Positions 5,613 through 6,966 of a stretch of DNA of 6,966 nucleotides are shown here, piece by piece (position 1 is the stretch's first letter; each line of letters starts with the position of its first letter). The translations under genes and the position numbers were made by a program. Below the pieces are notes generated by a model. It had not been told where the DNA came from. It did not search any database and saw nothing but the letters and a program-made list of their open reading frames with translations. Source of the DNA: Gammaproteobacteria bacterium (lineage in GTDB: Bacteria; Pseudomonadota; Gammaproteobacteria; Porifericomitales; Porifericomitaceae); contig JAPPQA010000075.1 of assembly GCA_028817255.1 (NCBI GenBank), positions 1-6,966 on the forward strand. The letters are read 5' to 3'.

Positions 5613-6122
5613 CTACTTGAGCCCTTCGATCATTTCCTTCAGCATCGCCAGGCCGCCCTGGTAAACCCCGTCAATCGCGCTGACCGCATCTTCGTCGCCG
5701 GTTTCGCCGCCGGCATTGAAGCTGCCTTCCCAGACCACCCGGGTTTTGCCGTTGCCCAATTCCTCTACCAGCACGGACGATTCGTAGTCGGTGACCGGCA
5801 GGGCGTTCAGATTCGGCTCCGGGATCGAGTAACGATACCGCATGGCGGCGTTATCGTGCTCCAGCAGCCGTTCGTGGAGTTGCTCGCCGTTGCCCAGGGT
5901 CAGCGTTCGCATGGCGTCGGGCTGGGTATTGCCCTTCTGAGTACAGTACACCACCGCCGGGTGCCAGGCGGCTATCGAGCAGAAATCGCCCAGCACGTCC
6001 CAGACTTCTTCTCCAGGCGCATTGATCGTGGTATCTTGTCGCGCCTCCAGTTGCCCGGCGCCCAGCGCGGGCGCGGACAGCAACAGCAGGAGCGGGGTAA
6101 TGCGTTTTGCGAAAACTATCAT
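5613..6122 (-). CDS. Exported SRPBCC/START-like protein (polyketide cyclase or MxaD-like)
   Basis: The 169-residue product begins with a clear signal peptide: basic MIVFAKR, a Leu-rich core (10-16), and probable cleavage near ALGAG around residue 22. The rest fits one SRPBCC (Bet v 1-like) fold, a helix-grip module with a cavity for hydrophobic ligands. The pattern INAPGEEVWDVLGDFCSIAAWHPAVV (33-58) is the usual N-terminal strand, helix and turn. TRVVWEGSF (127-135) is a central strand, and a C-terminal helix ends in LAMLKEMIEGLK. It resembles periplasmic MxaD-type proteins, but no methanol oxidation gene is nearby, so ligand and role are unknown. The ATG at 6122 has a GAGGGG element (6134-6129) 6 nt before it. 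The TAG stop is followed in frame by a second stop, TAA, 9 nt later. It faces hisZ tail to tail and is divergent from the DUF192 gene. Confidence 0.85.
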   Translation of the reverse strand: MIVFAKRITPLLLLLSAPALGAGQLEARQDTTINAPGEEVWDVLGDFCSIAAWHPAVVYCTQKGNTQPDAMRTLTLGNGEQLHERLLEHDNAAMRYRYSIPEPNLNALPVTDYESSVLVEELGNGKTRVVWEGSFNAGGETGDEDAVSAIDGVYQGGLAMLKEMIEGLK

Positions 6123-6222
6123 ATCCTTCCCCTCTTTTCGTACCTAGGATTACTGCCTCCCCCCAGCATCGTTGCCAGCCTCATGGAAGGCAAAGCCGCT
6201 TTATTATTGCCGAAGGCGCGCC
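6123..6222. promoter_or_regulatory. Divergent promoter region between SRPBCC and DUF192 genes
   Basis: This 100-nt spacer separates the divergent starts at 6122 (- strand) and 6223 (+ strand), so promoters for both genes should lie here. I see AT-rich patches (TTATTATT at 6201-6208 and GGATTACT at 6148-6155) and TTGCCA at 6172-6177, but no -35/-10 pair with normal spacing on either strand. The ribosome binding sites are GAGGGG for the - strand gene and GAAGG (6212-6216) for the + strand gene. Confidence 0.4.
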
Positions 6223-6675
6223 ATGAGACAAGAACTGCGTTTCCGCGGCATCCTGCTGGCCTTGTTGTTGCCGCCGGCAACACCCGCCGCCCCGCCCTTT
6301 GAGACTCTGATCGTGGAGACGGCCTCGGGGCGCCATGCCTTCCAGGTGGAGGTGGCGGACGACCCGAGAGAACGCACGCGCGGTCTTTCCCGGCGTCCCG
6401 GGATGTCTCGGGGCAACGGCATGCTGCTGGATATGGGGCAGGTGCAGCCGGTGACCATCTGGATGGGCGAGACCTGGTTTCCCCTGGACTTGCTGTTCAT
6501 CGGCGCCGATGGCGAGATCGCCGGCATCCGCGAGGACGCGCCGCCGCGTTCCACCGAGCCGATCCCCTTTGCCACGCCCGTGCGGGCCGTACTGGAGATC
6601 AATGCCGGCCTGGTAAAGGAGCTGGAGATACGCAACGGCGACCGTGTGCGGCATCGCGTCTTCGCGGCGCCCTGA
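6223..6675 (+). CDS. Exported DUF192 family protein
   Basis: The 150-residue product has an N-terminal signal peptide: basic MRQELRFRG, a Leu-rich core (about 10-16), and probable cleavage after ATPAA near residue 23. A complete DUF192 domain follows (about 28-148). Family hallmarks are RTRGLSRRPGMSRGNGMLLD (51-70), VTIWMGETWFPLDLLFI (77-93), the DAPPRSTEP segment (105-113) and VRAVLEINAGLVKELEIRNG (120-139) with DRV after it. DUF192 proteins are small beta-rich exported proteins without an assigned function. The ATG at 6223 is chosen because GAAGG (6212-6216) lies 6 nt upstream and it gives a proper signal peptide. A TTG at 6172 in the same frame would spoil it. It shares the upstream spacer with the divergent exported SRPBCC gene, so joint regulation is possible. 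Confidence 0.93.
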   Translation: MRQELRFRGILLALLLPPATPAAPPFETLIVETASGRHAFQVEVADDPRERTRGLSRRPGMSRGNGMLLDMGQVQPVTIWMGETWFPLDLLFIGADGEIAGIREDAPPRSTEPIPFATPVRAVLEINAGLVKELEIRNGDRVRHRVFAAP

Positions 6676-6855
6676 GGCCCCCGTCCCGCCCTCTTCGCGT
6701 CCCTGGCGCGTATCTGGCGTCTGGAGACGGAGAGCCGCGCAACAAAGCCGTTCCAGCGTAGCCGCTCCGCCGTTGCCGCCCTCACGGGGGCAGGCGCAGA
6801 GACCTCCTGCGCTCCATGGGACAGGATAGCGGGGGCCGCCTGCGCCGGTCTCGCT

Positions 6856-6880
6856 GTGGCGGCTTCGCGCAAGCCGTTAC
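6856..6880. repeat. 10-bp imperfect hairpin downstream of DUF192 gene
   Basis: CGGCTT (6860-6865) and AAGCCG (6871-6876) pair perfectly around CGCGC. The stem extends outward by two G-T wobbles and two Watson-Crick pairs to 6856 and 6880. No T-run follows. It could stabilise an RNA 3' end or be part of a dispersed palindromic element. Confidence 0.45.
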
Positions 6881-6946
6881 CCAATCGAAGGCAAGCAAAG
6901 CGGCTCTCTCTATAACTGCCATGGTTCCCCGCTTACGTACGCATCA

Positions 6947-6965
6947 CTCCCCCTCAAGGGGGGAG
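6947..6965. repeat. CTCCCCC/GGGGGAG inverted repeat at the right edge
   Basis: CTCCCCC (6947-6953) and GGGGGAG (6959-6965) form a perfect 7-bp stem with a 5-nt loop, TCAAG. The window ends one base later, so a following T-tract cannot be judged. It could be a terminator stem or one copy of a dispersed palindromic repeat. Confidence 0.45.
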
Positions 6966-6966
6966 C

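Larger units (their letters stand above)
6676..6966. other. Gene-free right end with inverted repeats
   Basis: These 291 nt contain no open frame that I can support on either strand. The reading frames that cross it have no recognisable domain and no ribosome binding site of note. Two inverted repeats stand out (6856-6880 and 6947-6965). No T-tract terminator is visible directly after the DUF192 stop. The region is probably intergenic, with the next gene beyond the window. Confidence 0.5.

Noticed and set aside
6202..6207. TATTAT as a -10 box for the DUF192 gene
   Set aside because: It is a 5 of 6 match, but the nearest -35-like TTGCCA is 24 nt away, and the transcript would begin inside the ribosome binding site.
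5529..6302. 257-codon + strand frame across the SRPBCC gene
   Set aside because: It lies opposite a gene with a signal peptide, a ribosome binding site and a recognisable fold. It also overlaps the end of hisZ, and its translation shows no domain.
6204..6884. 226-codon - strand frame opposite the DUF192 gene
   Set aside because: It is antisense to a clear DUF192 domain, and its Arg/Ala/Ser-rich translation has no recognisable features.
1..6966. Mobile element, CRISPR array, toxin-antitoxin or defence system
   Set aside because: No transposase, integrase or recombinase motif, no regular repeat-spacer pattern and no paired small toxin/antitoxin genes were seen. Every confident gene belongs to a housekeeping or small exported protein family.

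Overview
This GC-rich window (roughly two thirds G+C by eye) carries a conserved proteobacterial housekeeping cluster, all on the + strand: hfq, hflX, hflK, hflC, a DUF2065 membrane protein and hisZ. The order, the short Hfq with a minimal C-terminal tail, and the use of HisZ (which implies the short form of HisG elsewhere in the genome) point to a gammaproteobacterium or, less likely, a betaproteobacterium. The sequence alone does not allow a genus call.

Layout. Positions 1-251 lie upstream of hfq. They hold no gene I recognise but are rich in short repeats, including three CATATG sites, a 12-nt direct repeat and a C-run/G-run hairpin over the hfq ribosome binding site. Next come hfq (252-500) and hflX (573-1823). 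A 278-nt spacer with a plausible internal promoter follows, then the tightly packed block hflK (2102-3247), hflC (3249-4133), DUF2065 (4176-4376) and hisZ (4373-5608, ATGA overlap). hisZ runs tail to tail, with only 4 nt between stop codons, into an exported SRPBCC/START-like protein on the - strand (5613-6122). From a 100-nt divergent spacer an exported DUF192 protein (6223-6675) is read on the + strand. The last 291 nt have no gene I can support, only inverted repeats.

How the genes fit together. Hfq is the RNA chaperone for small RNAs. HflX is a GTPase that splits stalled ribosomes under stress. HflK and HflC form the membrane SPFH complex that encloses and modulates the FtsH protease. DUF2065 is a small membrane protein that commonly accompanies hflC. 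HisZ is the regulatory subunit of ATP phosphoribosyltransferase, the first step of histidine synthesis, and appears translationally coupled to DUF2065.

In many relatives purA follows hisZ; here it is replaced by two envelope proteins of unknown role. I see no mobile element, CRISPR array or defence system. The most interesting material is regulatory: the hfq leader, the unclear hflX start, and the synteny break after hisZ.
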